Shown: in pieces, positions 48,679-57,234 of the stretch
Numbering within the stretch: the stretch's first letter is position 1
Layout of the letters: each line of letters begins with the position of its first letter
Program-made: the position numbers and the translations under genes
Origin: Pyxidicoccus parkwaysis
GTDB lineage: Bacteria; Myxococcota; Myxococcia; Myxococcales; Myxococcaceae
DNA: 64,000 bases
Assembly (NCBI RefSeq): GCF_017301735.1
Contig: NZ_CP071090.1
Coordinates: 2,904,001-2,968,000 of the forward strand
Direction: 5' to 3'
The notes under the pieces: model-generated
Database searches by the model: none
The model's input: only the letters and a program-made list of their open reading frames with translations
What the model was told of the DNA's origin: nothing

Positions 48679-50244
48679 ATGCTGGTTTCCCGTCCACCTC
48701 CGACAGCCAGTCCCTTCCTTTCACGCGCGCTCTTCCTGGCGATGCTCGTGCTCACCGTCGGCGCATCGGCTTGCCGTGCGCAGGAGGATGTTGCCGGGAG
48801 CTCGGAGGAGGGGCTCATCGGTAGGGCCATTGACGACGAGGAGGAACCCGAGGTCTGCGAGGAGTGTGACGGGGGCGCTGACGCAGGGGATGCGGGTGAC
48901 GCCGGAGACGCGGGCTGCGAGCCGCCTGAGCAGGACTTCACCGAGACCGCCACCTGTGGAGAGGACGCCGGAGTGGATGCGGGTACCGACGCCGGCACGG
49001 ATGCGGGCGCGGACGGTGGTGGGGGCGGGGGCGACGCAGGCGCGGACGCCGGCACCGACGCAGGCACGGACGGTGGCGGAAGCGACGCAGGCGCGGACGC
49101 CGGCACCGACGCAGGCACGGACGGTGGCGGTGGAGGGGGCGGTGGAGACGCCGGCACCGACGCAGGTGCGGACGGAGGTCATGACTCGGGGACGGGACCT
49201 GTCGCGGATGCGGGCTCCGGCGGTGGCTCTGACGCGGGCTTCGCTCGGTACGTGGAGTCGTCCGTGCAAGCCTCCTTCGCGCCCGCGGCCGCTCCCGCGC
49301 CAACGCCTGTTCTCAACACCACGCCGACCACGGCGGGGGACCGGACGAATGCCGCGGAGACGGCACGGATGCGCTCGCGCTGTGGCATGTGCGAGCTGCG
49401 GCCCAGGACGACCATCGACCCGAACAAGGTGCCCTACATCTCCGTGCACGGCATCAATGCCGGCCCTGATGTGATGAACCCGGCCATCAACAACTTCCCG
49501 CCCAACGCCCAGGTCTACGACTTCTTCTACCCGGACAACCGGCACCCCATGGAGACGGCGGACTGCCTGCGCAACGCCATCGCGCAGGTGTTGGGGCAGC
49601 ACTCCGGGACGACCGTACAGGTGGTGGGGCATTCGCTCGGTGCGGTCATCGCGGCCGGCGCGGACCACTCGCTCGCGGACGACGAGTGGATGCCGACGGA
49701 GGTTCCGACCAACTGCGGGGTGACGAAGAAGGTGCGCGGGCGCCATCGCAAGGACTTCGTGCTCGAGCCGGCACCGGGCCCCAATCAGCTCGATCTCCGC
49801 CTGACGTTGATCGACCCCATCTTCCAGGGGTTCGGGGATGCGCCGCTGTTCATCTCCGACTGCCTGCCCGGACGGGGAGACCTCACCTCGGGCAGCGCGC
49901 TCATGCAGACGCTGAACACCCGGCGCACCGTCTCCAGGCAGCGCAGGGTGTTCTATGCCGCCCTCCCGAGCGACCACACCGCCCGAGACCTCTCCGAGTT
50001 CGACGCCGATGACCTCGAGTTGATCTGCAAGGCGCTCCGAGGTGAAGCCGTGCGCACCCGGAAGTTCGGCCTCATCAACGCCTGGAACGCCGTCAAGAAC
50101 CAGCCGGTCGGGCCGGGAGGGAAGACGCTCAAGGACTCACTGGGCTGCGACTGCTCCGCGGCGCGCATCAAGGAGCTCGCGAAGCAGGCCGCACCCCAGT
50201 TGCCGGGCGACCACAACACCGTCATCCCCAACGTCCCCTTCTAG
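48679..50244 (+). CDS. Lipase-like alpha/beta-hydrolase lipoprotein with Asp/Ala/Gly-rich spacer
   Basis: A 521-residue lipoprotein (LTVGASAC, Cys32). Residues 60-187 are low complexity, made of DAGTDAGADGG-like units with GGGGGG runs; at DNA level a 49-bp unit is exactly repeated (49031-49079 and 49082-49130). The enzyme domain starts near 245: KVPYISVHGINAGPDVMNP (oxyanion region), VQVVGHSLGAVIAAGA with the nucleophile Ser319, and aspartate in LTLIDPIFQG. The catalytic His probably lies in SDHTARDL or GDHNTV. It resembles esterase/lipase families of secreted proteins. The acidic spacer could bind Ca2+. AGGAC 7 bp before the ATG gives the start. Confidence 0.78.
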   Translation: MLVSRPPPTASPFLSRALFLAMLVLTVGASACRAQEDVAGSSEEGLIGRAIDDEEEPEVCEECDGGADAGDAGDAGDAGCEPPEQDFTETATCGEDAGVDAGTDAGTDAGADGGGGGGDAGADAGTDAGTDGGGSDAGADAGTDAGTDGGGGGGGGDAGTDAGADGGHDSGTGPVADAGSGGGSDAGFARYVESSVQASFAPAAAPAPTPVLNTTPTTAGDRTNAAETARMRSRCGMCELRPRTTIDPNKVPYISVHGINAGPDVMNPAINNFPPNAQVYDFFYPDNRHPMETADCLRNAIAQVLGQHSGTTVQVVGHSLGAVIAAGADHSLADDEWMPTEVPTNCGVTKKVRGRHRKDFVLEPAPGPNQLDLRLTLIDPIFQGFGDAPLFISDCLPGRGDLTSGSALMQTLNTRRTVSRQRRVFYAALPSDHTARDLSEFDADDLELICKALRGEAVRTRKFGLINAWNAVKNQPVGPGGKTLKDSLGCDCSAARIKELAKQAAPQLPGDHNTVIPNVPF

Positions 50245-50292
50245 GGGAGGACGGACTCGCCAGCGTCGAGGACTCACCTCGAGGTGACACAA

Positions 50293-50325
50293 AGCCCCGT
50301 GGCACCTCGCTGGCGCCACGGGGCT
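50293..50325. terminator. Bidirectional terminator hairpin
   Basis: AGCCCCGTGGC and GCCACGGGGCT form a perfect 11-bp stem with an 11-nt loop between the convergent lipase-like and M4 protease genes. Confidence 0.7.
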
Positions 50326-50370
50326 CTCCATGCTCGCCGCCCACCGAGGCGGACCTGCTGAACGCCAGGA

Positions 50371-52578
50371 CTACGGAGGCGTCTGGGTGATGGTCAGGGC
50401 GTAGGTGCCCGCGGTGAAGCCTCGCACCATGAGATAGGCCTGCGACACGACTGGCGGATACGTCAGCTCGCAGGTCTCGGCGGCGCCCGAGACGTACGGA
50501 CGGCAGTCGTATGCGTTGACGTTGGGCGGCGCGCTCCAGCGTACATAGAGATCCGGGTCACCCGCGCCCGTCATCAGGACCTTGAGCTTCGTCCCGGTCA
50601 GGGCGCAGTAGGGACCATATTGGACCTCCTGCCCCACGGCGACGCTGCCGCTCCGGGTGTCCGTGCGCGTGTAGGTCACCTTCAGCTCCACGCCAAAGTA
50701 GGGCGCGTATGGACGCAGCATGACGTACCACCTGCTGCCAGGCGGCGGGTTGTTGAAGGTACAGGTCTCGTTGTTGCCACTCAGGTACGGGCGGCAATCG
50801 TAGCTGGAGGTCGTCGGCGGGGAACCGGACTTCACATACAGGTCCGCATCACCCGTTCCACCGCTGATGCTGAAGGTGAGGTTCCCCACCATGGGCTGTC
50901 CACAGGCCCCCGCGGCGGGCACATCGAAGAAGTAGTGCTTCGTTTCCCCCGTGGGGCTCTCCAGGCCTTTCACTGGCACGTCGTTCTGGAGTGGCAGCGG
51001 CCCCGGTGGGGGCACGGCGATGCCCACGCCCACGGCCAGCCACGCGTTCGTCACGGACTGTATTGTGGCCGCGTCGTAGCCGAGCTGAAACGCGGTCTGC
51101 TCCGTGGCCAACTTCGCGGCCTCGAAGTTGGACGACGGCAGGAGGATGTCCACGTTGGCCTTGTAGAAGATACGAGCGGCCTTCTCGATGCCGATGCCCG
51201 CCACCACCGTGGAGGTCTTCCCTCGCGGGTGAGTGCCACCCTGTGACAGCAGGTAGAACGCCAGGTTGGAGATACCCGAGCTGTAGTGCACGTCCACGCC
51301 CGACGAGTAGTCCGGGTAGTAGTCGAGCGAGTCCCCGTCCTGCGTGGGGTTGTTCATGTAGCGCAGGCCGTCGTTCGGGATGTTCGGAGTCCAGACGTCG
51401 TCGCCCACAATCCAGTAGCGGGGCAAGATGGGGCCCTGGCCGTCGCCGTACCACTCGCAGACCGCGCCGAAGATGTCGGACAGCGACTCGTTGAGGCCGC
51501 CGGACTCACCCGAGTAGATGAGGTCCGACTCGTACTCCGTCACGGCGTGCGTCAGCTCGTGCGCCGTCACGTCCAGCGAGTTGGCCAGGTTGGACGCGTT
51601 CACCCCGTCGCCATCGCCGTACACCATCTGGGTGCCGTTCCAGAAGGCGTTCACGTAGTTCCTGCTGTAGTGGACGGTGCTGATGAGCTGCGCGCCCGCG
51701 TTGTTGATGGAGTCACGGCCGAACAGCGAGTTGTAGCAGTTGTAGACGGTGCCCAGGTGGCTGTAGTTGGTGGCGACCACGGGGTCGGCGTAGGGGGGCA
51801 TCAGCTCCGTGCCCGGCAGGGTGGTGGTGTTCCTGGCGTCGTACATGCGCCGGTTGAGCCCCGAGTGGATGCGCGGGTGCACGGCGAGCAGCACGCCGTC
51901 CTTCGCGTCGACGTAGACGAGGTCATCCGACGGCATGCCGTCACGCTCGCCCTTCACGCGGACCTGCCACGCCAGGTGCAGCGCCTCGTCCCCCTCGGGG
52001 CGCAGGAAGACGCGCTCCGCCGGGCCGTCGACGAGGGCCTGCTCCGCACGCGAGCCACTCACTGCGACCTTCGCAGCCACCTCGGGGGCGACCTTCACTT
52101 CCACGGAGACCGCCGTGCCACCGCGCGCCGAGCTGTTGGCCGCGTACACCCGTCCCTCTGGGTCCACGTGCAGCACCAGCTCGCCGCCGATGACGGGCAG
52201 CCCCTGGTGGAGTTGCCGGAAGCGCAGGTGCCGGTGGCCCTGCTCATCCACGGATTGCTTGCGGAACACCAGGTCGCTGTCATTGAGGCGGAACACCGGT
52301 GCCAGGTCGCGCAGCACCGCGCGCACGTCCTCACCCGCGTCCCTCGCTCGCTGCGCGGACACCTGTGGCACGCGTCCGAAGTTGCCGCGGATGAAGGAGG
52401 GCACATCATCCTGGACGCCCAGCACCTGGACTCCCTCGAAGCGTGCCAACGCCGACTTCACGGCGTCATTCTTCGCGGAGCCGCTGTCGTGCACGGCCTC
52501 CTCAGGCAGGGGACTGCACGCCGCGATTCCGGCACCGAGCCAGACAACACAGAACGCCTTCAAGAGCTGATTGCTCAA
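50371..52578 (-). CDS. M4-family (thermolysin-like) metalloprotease with two pre-peptidase C-terminal-like domains
   Basis: A 735-residue lipoprotein precursor (WLGAGIAAC, Cys21) with TTG start preceded by GAGAGGT. Propeptide about 30-235 (FTP and PepSY-like; HLRFRQLHQGLPVIGGELVL). The catalytic domain carries HELTH (His340, Glu341, His344) and the third ligand Glu364 in GGLNESLSD, with the spacing of thermolysin. VTAHELTH and YSSGISNLAFYLLSQGG with its His (DVHYSSG) complete the site. Two C-terminal beta-sandwich domains (about 525-625 and 640-735; AYDCRPYVSGAAETCELTYP, AYLMVRGF) are PPC-like. A major secreted protease. Confidence 0.93.
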   Translation of the reverse strand: MSNQLLKAFCVVWLGAGIAACSPLPEEAVHDSGSAKNDAVKSALARFEGVQVLGVQDDVPSFIRGNFGRVPQVSAQRARDAGEDVRAVLRDLAPVFRLNDSDLVFRKQSVDEQGHRHLRFRQLHQGLPVIGGELVLHVDPEGRVYAANSSARGGTAVSVEVKVAPEVAAKVAVSGSRAEQALVDGPAERVFLRPEGDEALHLAWQVRVKGERDGMPSDDLVYVDAKDGVLLAVHPRIHSGLNRRMYDARNTTTLPGTELMPPYADPVVATNYSHLGTVYNCYNSLFGRDSINNAGAQLISTVHYSRNYVNAFWNGTQMVYGDGDGVNASNLANSLDVTAHELTHAVTEYESDLIYSGESGGLNESLSDIFGAVCEWYGDGQGPILPRYWIVGDDVWTPNIPNDGLRYMNNPTQDGDSLDYYPDYSSGVDVHYSSGISNLAFYLLSQGGTHPRGKTSTVVAGIGIEKAARIFYKANVDILLPSSNFEAAKLATEQTAFQLGYDAATIQSVTNAWLAVGVGIAVPPPGPLPLQNDVPVKGLESPTGETKHYFFDVPAAGACGQPMVGNLTFSISGGTGDADLYVKSGSPPTTSSYDCRPYLSGNNETCTFNNPPPGSRWYVMLRPYAPYFGVELKVTYTRTDTRSGSVAVGQEVQYGPYCALTGTKLKVLMTGAGDPDLYVRWSAPPNVNAYDCRPYVSGAAETCELTYPPVVSQAYLMVRGFTAGTYALTITQTPP

Positions 52579-53160
52579 GGAATGACCTCTCTGCGATGGG
52601 TGAGAGGCAATTCACAGCATGATTGCAACAGCGCCTGCAAGCCTTCAGCCTGCCTTTCTGGGCGAGATGATGAGTGCTTGAGGGAAAACCACTACGGCGG
52701 CGTGTGTCACGTGGATGTGTAGGTGTCCGGCGACTTGAGATGGAGGAGGCCCTGCGTATGCCAGACGAACTCCTCTATGAGTTTGAAAGGCACGAATCGA
52801 CACCCGTCCATGTAAAATTCCTACCAGGAACGCCACCCACCCAGACATATATCCGCCCCTGTCCTACGGCTTCCGAAGCAAACCCTCGGCGCCAGAGTCA
52901 ATGCTTGCCCTTGTGGAAACCCGCTGATTCAGCAGCTCGCGCTTCAGCAATACGCCCGAACCGCGAACATCCGCGGATGCGGGTGAGGATGAGGGGAGCG
53001 CGGGGGCTTGAGGCAGCGGCCAGCAAGGAGCGGACGAAGGAGAGGACACCGCGAGTGGACTTTCGCAGGGTTCCGCAGGAGGACGTTCGACTGCGCCGAG
53101 CTCGCCTGCGTGAGGTGTGGGGGCAGGCTCAGTGGCAACCCCGGCCTCCTCATCCACGAA
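52579..53160. other. Intergenic region, 582 bp
   Basis: Between the M4 protease promoter side and the repeat protein. Open frames here lack start signals and the codon bias of neighbours. The sequence just upstream of 53161 has no ribosome-binding site, so the next gene may have lost its 5' end in this stretch. Confidence 0.45.
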
Positions 53161-53472
53161 ATGATCTGGGGCGGAGCGAATACGGAGATGCGGATCGCCA
53201 AGGTGGCCAACCCTCCCGCTCCGTGCAGCAGGAAGGTGTATTACTACACCGGCGCTTACCTGAGCGCCTGGTATGATGGGGCAAACTGCTACATCAAGCC
53301 CGTCCCCCCGTCTGGGAATGCGTTCACCTGGTCGATGAACTATTACGTGACGGCCGGCTGGAACCACTCGTGTATCGAGGGGGTCTATGATGGCGCGAAC
53401 TGCTACATCATGAGCGCGCCCTCGGGCACGACGCCCTTCAAGTGGGGCAACGCCTTCTACTACGCCGAGTAG
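53161..53472 (+). CDS. Two-repeat YDGANCYI protein, probably 5'-truncated
   Basis: 103 residues from the ATG at 53161 (another in-frame ATG is at 53188). Two homologous units are visible: LSAWYDGANCYIKPVPPSGNAFTW and IEGVYDGANCYIMSAPSGTTPFKW (each about 24 residues at the cores, given here in part), both flanked by cysteine and aromatic residues (APCSRKVYYYTG, WNHSCIEG, NAFYYAE). This looks like an extracellular domain, yet no signal peptide or ribosome-binding site is present. I infer loss of the 5' part; function unknown. Confidence 0.55.
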   Translation: MIWGGANTEMRIAKVANPPAPCSRKVYYYTGAYLSAWYDGANCYIKPVPPSGNAFTWSMNYYVTAGWNHSCIEGVYDGANCYIMSAPSGTTPFKWGNAFYYAE

Positions 53473-53496
53473 TCCGTGCCTGGCGCGCCCACCTTC

Positions 53497-53577
53497 GGCC
53501 TGCGCCTCGCCGCATCGTCACAAAGATTTCCATGGCTCGTCTTGAACCCAGGGCCGTGCTGACACGACCCGTGGGCC
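53497..53577 (+). repeat. Shared upstream element, copy 2
   Basis: About 80 bp nearly identical to 37297-37377 (about 90%; differences at only a few positions). It ends 24 bp before the GH16-like start codon, while copy 1 ends 37 bp before the 37414 gene. Both copies are in the same orientation relative to their genes. Confidence 0.75.
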
Positions 53578-53600
53578 AACTTCACGAACGAAGGTGGGTT

Positions 53601-54437
53601 ATGGGCAAAGCACGTCGCGAACTGAAGACCGACCCCGCTCGCGGGCTCACTGTCGCCGGGCAGAGCGTCTATTACAGCCTCGGCTCGCCGGACTGGACCA
53701 ACCTGACGGGCGGGCCGTACGCGTCCTCGACCTACAGCTACGCGCCGCCGCCGGCCGGGGGTGGGCCGAACATCGAGCTGGGGACGATGAACATGGCGAA
53801 CTGGGGCGGGGAGGGCGCCTGGTACTCGGCGAAGATGCGGCTCGGCGTCGCGCTCGGCTTTGGCCAGTACGAGCTGTCCATCAAGGTGGGCGCCGGGAGC
53901 GGAGTGACGACGACCTTCTACTTGAGCGAATTCAATCAGGACCAGCAGCAGGAGATCGACTTCGAGTTCTCCGGTCATTGCACTCCCGGGGCCATGCCGT
54001 GTGGCACGCAGAGCGTGTCCACCAACGTCTGGTGGAAGGGCGCGCAGTACGTGAACACCGCGACGCCGCTGTGGACCGGCACCCCGCCGAACCCGCTGCC
54101 CGACACGACCTCCGGCTGGGGCACGTCGGTGTACCGCTACCGCATCGACTGGGAGCCGGACCTGGTCACCTGGTCGGTCGACCTCACGGGCACGGGCAAC
54201 AACTACGTCGTCATCCGGAGCCAGGACATGTCGACGGTCGGCGCTTACGACGAGTCGCTGTGCTATGCCTTCATCAGCTTCTGGCAGGGCTGGACGCCCG
54301 ACGGCTCGCCGTTCTTGAACGGCGCCGACGCGTCCGGCAACTGCGGCGCCTCGGGCGGTTGCTATCAGGCGTTCTATTTCCAGTCCCTCAAGTTCACGCC
54401 CTCGGCGAACAACCAGCTCGTCGCGCTGGTTCCCTGA
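53601..54437 (+). CDS. GH16-like glycoside hydrolase
   Basis: A 278-residue beta-jelly-roll enzyme. The catalytic strand QQEIDFEFSG contains Glu118-Ile-Asp120-Phe-Glu122, i.e. the GH16 nucleophile and acid/base. The concave-face strands are seen in WYSAKMRLGVALGFGQYELSI, VYRYRIDWEPDLVTWSVDL and SFWQGWTPDG. GH16 enzymes cut beta-1,3/1,4-glucans, laminarin, agar or similar. There is no signal peptide from the ATG at 53601 (AAGGTGG upstream); an in-frame ATG at 53532 inside the shared upstream element would add a 23-residue extension that is also not a classical signal. The export route is therefore unclear. Confidence 0.82.
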   Translation: MGKARRELKTDPARGLTVAGQSVYYSLGSPDWTNLTGGPYASSTYSYAPPPAGGGPNIELGTMNMANWGGEGAWYSAKMRLGVALGFGQYELSIKVGAGSGVTTTFYLSEFNQDQQQEIDFEFSGHCTPGAMPCGTQSVSTNVWWKGAQYVNTATPLWTGTPPNPLPDTTSGWGTSVYRYRIDWEPDLVTWSVDLTGTGNNYVVIRSQDMSTVGAYDESLCYAFISFWQGWTPDGSPFLNGADASGNCGASGGCYQAFYFQSLKFTPSANNQLVALVP

Positions 54438-54461
54438 GGAGCTGCGTTCGCGGCGCCTCCG

Positions 54462-55667
54462 TCACTCGTACCGCAGCGACTCGATGGGAGCGAGGCTCGC
54501 GGCGCGACGTGCCGGCCAGATGCCGAAGAACACGCCCACCGACGCGGAGAAGGCGATGGCCACGACGATGGCCTCGGGCGCGACAACCACGGTCCACCCC
54601 GCGACCTTCTGCAGCACCGCCGCGCCGCCAATGCCGAGCAGCAACCCGAGCGTTCCACCCGCGAGACACAGCACCAGGGACTCCACGAGGAACTGGAGCA
54701 TGATGTCCATTCCCGTGGCGCCCAATGCCTTGCGCAATCCAATCTCTCGCGTCCGCTCCGTCACCGACACCAGCATGATGTTCATGATGCCAATGCCTCC
54801 CACCAGCAGGGAGATGGCCGCAATGCCTGCCAGCAGCAGGGAGAACGTTTGGGTCGTCTCCTGCATGGTGGTGAGCAGCGAGGCCTGGTCGCGGATGTTG
54901 AAATCCGCCTGCGCGTCGGGCCGCAGCCGGTGCTCGCGCCGGAGCGTCGTATCAATCTCGAGCATCGCGTCGTCCATGGACTTGTCATCCACGGCCTGCA
55001 CCGCGATGGAGCGGATGCGGTCGCTGCCCATCACCCGGAACTGCGCCGTGGCCATGGGGATGTAGAGGCTCTCGTCCGGATTGCTGAAGCCCTGGGCCCC
55101 CTTCTCGGCCAGCACTCCGATGACTTCGAACGGGATGCCCCGGATGCGGATGGACTCTCCCACCAGTGACGTCGAGTCCTTCAAGCCGAGCTGCGCTCCC
55201 GCGAGCGCGCCCATCACCACCACGCGCCGGCGGCCCCGGTCCTCCGCGTCCGTGAACAGACGCCCCGCCACCAGCTTGCCCTGGTTGATGGAGAAGTAGT
55301 CCGGCCAGGTGCCCACCACGGACAGGTTCGCGTTGCCGGCGCCGTATTCCACCTGGAAGCGCGACTCGATTTCCGGCGCGACAGCCCCGATGTGCTTCGG
55401 GTTCTCCCGCAGGGCCTCCGCATCCTCGATGGTCATGGAGGCCTGGCCACGGCCGAGGCCGCCCTGGAAGGCCTGGCCGGGGCGCACCGTGAGGACGTTG
55501 GTGCCGAGCGTCTGGAGCCGCTGTGCCACCGAGCGCTGCGCGCCTTCCCCCAGTGCCACCATGGTGATGACCGCGGCGATGCCGATGACGATGCCCAGCA
55601 TCGTCAGCAGGGAGCGGAGCTTGTTGGCGAGGACCGCGTCGAACGCGACCCGGATGATTTCTCCCAT
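54462..55667 (-). CDS. MacB-type ABC transporter permease
   Basis: A 401-residue permease with the MacB/FtsX layout: membrane helix 1 (LRSLLTMLGIVIGIAAVITMVALG, residues about 14-37), a periplasmic domain of about 220 residues (TNVLTVRPGQ, LVAGRLFT, RRVVVMG), and three C-terminal helices (SLLLAGIAAISLLVGGIGIMNIMLVSV, LVLCLAGGTLGLLLGIGGA, AIVVAIAFSASVGVFFGIWPA, each about 20 residues). TERTREIGLRKALGA is the conserved cytoplasmic motif. It partners with the ATPase at 57235 and adaptor at 55686 in a tripartite efflux pump through the TolC protein. Last gene of the operon. Confidence 0.92.
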   Translation of the reverse strand: MGEIIRVAFDAVLANKLRSLLTMLGIVIGIAAVITMVALGEGAQRSVAQRLQTLGTNVLTVRPGQAFQGGLGRGQASMTIEDAEALRENPKHIGAVAPEIESRFQVEYGAGNANLSVVGTWPDYFSINQGKLVAGRLFTDAEDRGRRRVVVMGALAGAQLGLKDSTSLVGESIRIRGIPFEVIGVLAEKGAQGFSNPDESLYIPMATAQFRVMGSDRIRSIAVQAVDDKSMDDAMLEIDTTLRREHRLRPDAQADFNIRDQASLLTTMQETTQTFSLLLAGIAAISLLVGGIGIMNIMLVSVTERTREIGLRKALGATGMDIMLQFLVESLVLCLAGGTLGLLLGIGGAAVLQKVAGWTVVVAPEAIVVAIAFSASVGVFFGIWPARRAASLAPIESLRYE

Positions 55668-55685
55668 GACCTGGTCTCCTCCTGA

Positions 55686-57185
55686 CTACCGCGCTCCGCC
55701 ACCACCGCGAGGGCCCGCGCCGCCGCCCGCGCCGGGAATCATTCCCCCGGTCATCTGGCGCATCCGCTCGGTGCTCTTCTGCTGCTGCGCCTTGAGCTGC
55801 GCCACGGAGATGAGCAGCACCTTCTCACCGGGCTCCAGCCCGCTGACCACCTCCGAGTTCTCCCAGTCACTCATGCCGAGCACCACGCGCCGGGGCTCCG
55901 TGCCCTTCGCGCCCTGCACGAAGACGATGCCCGGCCGCGTGTCCCCCGTGGCCTGACGGCCGTCTCGCGCACCCCGGCCACCCCGGCCTCCGGCCCAGCC
56001 ACCCTGGCCCGAAGCCGGCACCGCGTTGGGGCCCTGCGCGCCGCCAGCACCCGCCGCCGCATTGCCGGCCCCCACCATGGCTCCCGCTGCACCCGTGTTC
56101 GCGCCCGCCGCCGCACCGGTGACTCCAGCCGCGCCGCCCGTGGCAGAGGTGGTCGTCGCGCCGCCCGCCGCGCCCGCACCTCCACCCGGCGGACGCATCA
56201 CCGCGCGCACCGCCTCCTCGGAGACGCCTACCGCCGCCGCCGCGGACCGCGCATCCTTCATGCTCGCCACGGCCGCGTTCGGCACCGTCACCGCGTCACG
56301 CCGACGCGAAATCTCGACCGTCACCTCCGCGTTCATCCCCGGCCGCAGCAGGCCCTCGGCGTTGTCCATCCGGATGATGACCGGGAAGAGGGTGACGTTC
56401 TGCTCCACCAGCGCCTGCGGCTCCACCTTGACGACGTCGCCCATGAAGACGCGGCCCGGGTAGGCCTCCATCGTCACGCGCGCCTTCTGGCCGGGCTTGA
56501 TCTGCCCCACGTCCGTCTCGTCCACCTTGGCGCGCACCTGCATCACCGACAGGTCCGCCATCTTGAACAGCGTCGTGCCGCCCGACACGTTCGAGGTCGC
56601 CGAGGCGATGATGTTTCCGGGCTGCGCCGTCCGCTCCAGCAGCGTGCCGGCAATCGGCGCGCGAATCGTGACGTCGCGGCTGCGCTCCTTCGCGAGCTGC
56701 AGGTTCGTCTCCGCCCGCACCTTCGTCGCCCGCGCCGTCGCGGACGCGTCCACCGCGGACTCGTACTCCTGCTGCGTCACGTAGCCGGACTTGCGCAGCT
56801 CCTCCAGCCGCACCCGCTGCGCCTCCGTGGTGTTCAGCTTCACCCGCGCGGACTCCACGTCCGCCTGCGCCTGGGCCAGCGCGTTCTGCACGTCGCGCGG
56901 GTCCACCTCCGCGAGCAGCGCGTCCTTCTCCACCTTGTCACCGGTGTCGAAGAGCACGCGAAGCACCTCGCCCGAGGCCTTCGACTTCACCTCGACGACG
57001 CGCAGGGGCTCCACCAGGCCGGCGGCCTCGGCGACCACCTCCATGTCCTGCCGCTGCACCTCCGCCACCGACGTGGACTGCTCCTGTGCCTGCGGCTGGG
57101 CACCGCGCGTCTTGATGGCGTAGCCCCCCGCACCGAGCAGGAGCGCCGCGGCGCCCGTGATGACCCACTTCTTCGTCTTGCTCAC
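55686..57185 (-). CDS. MacA-type periplasmic adaptor (membrane fusion protein)
   Basis: A 499-residue adaptor. An N-terminal membrane anchor (WVITGAAALLLGAGGYAI) leads into the lipoyl halves (VVEVKSKASGEVLRVLFDTG ... IRAPIAGTLLERTAQPGNI), a coiled-coil hairpin (LAQAQADVESARVKLNTTEAQ, about 85-160) and the beta-barrel. An unusual insert of about 80 residues, Gly/Ala-rich (about 325-408), separates the barrel from the membrane-proximal domain. It ends MTGGMIPGAGGG. The GTG at 57185 is chosen because GGAGG lies 5 bp upstream; an alternative TTG at 57197 is weaker. Confidence 0.9.
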   Translation of the reverse strand: MSKTKKWVITGAAALLLGAGGYAIKTRGAQPQAQEQSTSVAEVQRQDMEVVAEAAGLVEPLRVVEVKSKASGEVLRVLFDTGDKVEKDALLAEVDPRDVQNALAQAQADVESARVKLNTTEAQRVRLEELRKSGYVTQQEYESAVDASATARATKVRAETNLQLAKERSRDVTIRAPIAGTLLERTAQPGNIIASATSNVSGGTTLFKMADLSVMQVRAKVDETDVGQIKPGQKARVTMEAYPGRVFMGDVVKVEPQALVEQNVTLFPVIIRMDNAEGLLRPGMNAEVTVEISRRRDAVTVPNAAVASMKDARSAAAAVGVSEEAVRAVMRPPGGGAGAAGGATTTSATGGAAGVTGAAAGANTGAAGAMVGAGNAAAGAGGAQGPNAVPASGQGGWAGGRGGRGARDGRQATGDTRPGIVFVQGAKGTEPRRVVLGMSDWENSEVVSGLEPGEKVLLISVAQLKAQQQKSTERMRQMTGGMIPGAGGGAGPRGGGGAR

Positions 57186-57234
57186 GACGTCCTCCAAGGT
57201 CCATGTCGCCGCGCACCCTCGGGCGCGGCGCTGC

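Noticed and set aside
49031-49130. CRISPR-like repeat
   Set aside because: The repeats are contiguous 17-codon units inside a protein-coding spacer, with no unique spacers between them.
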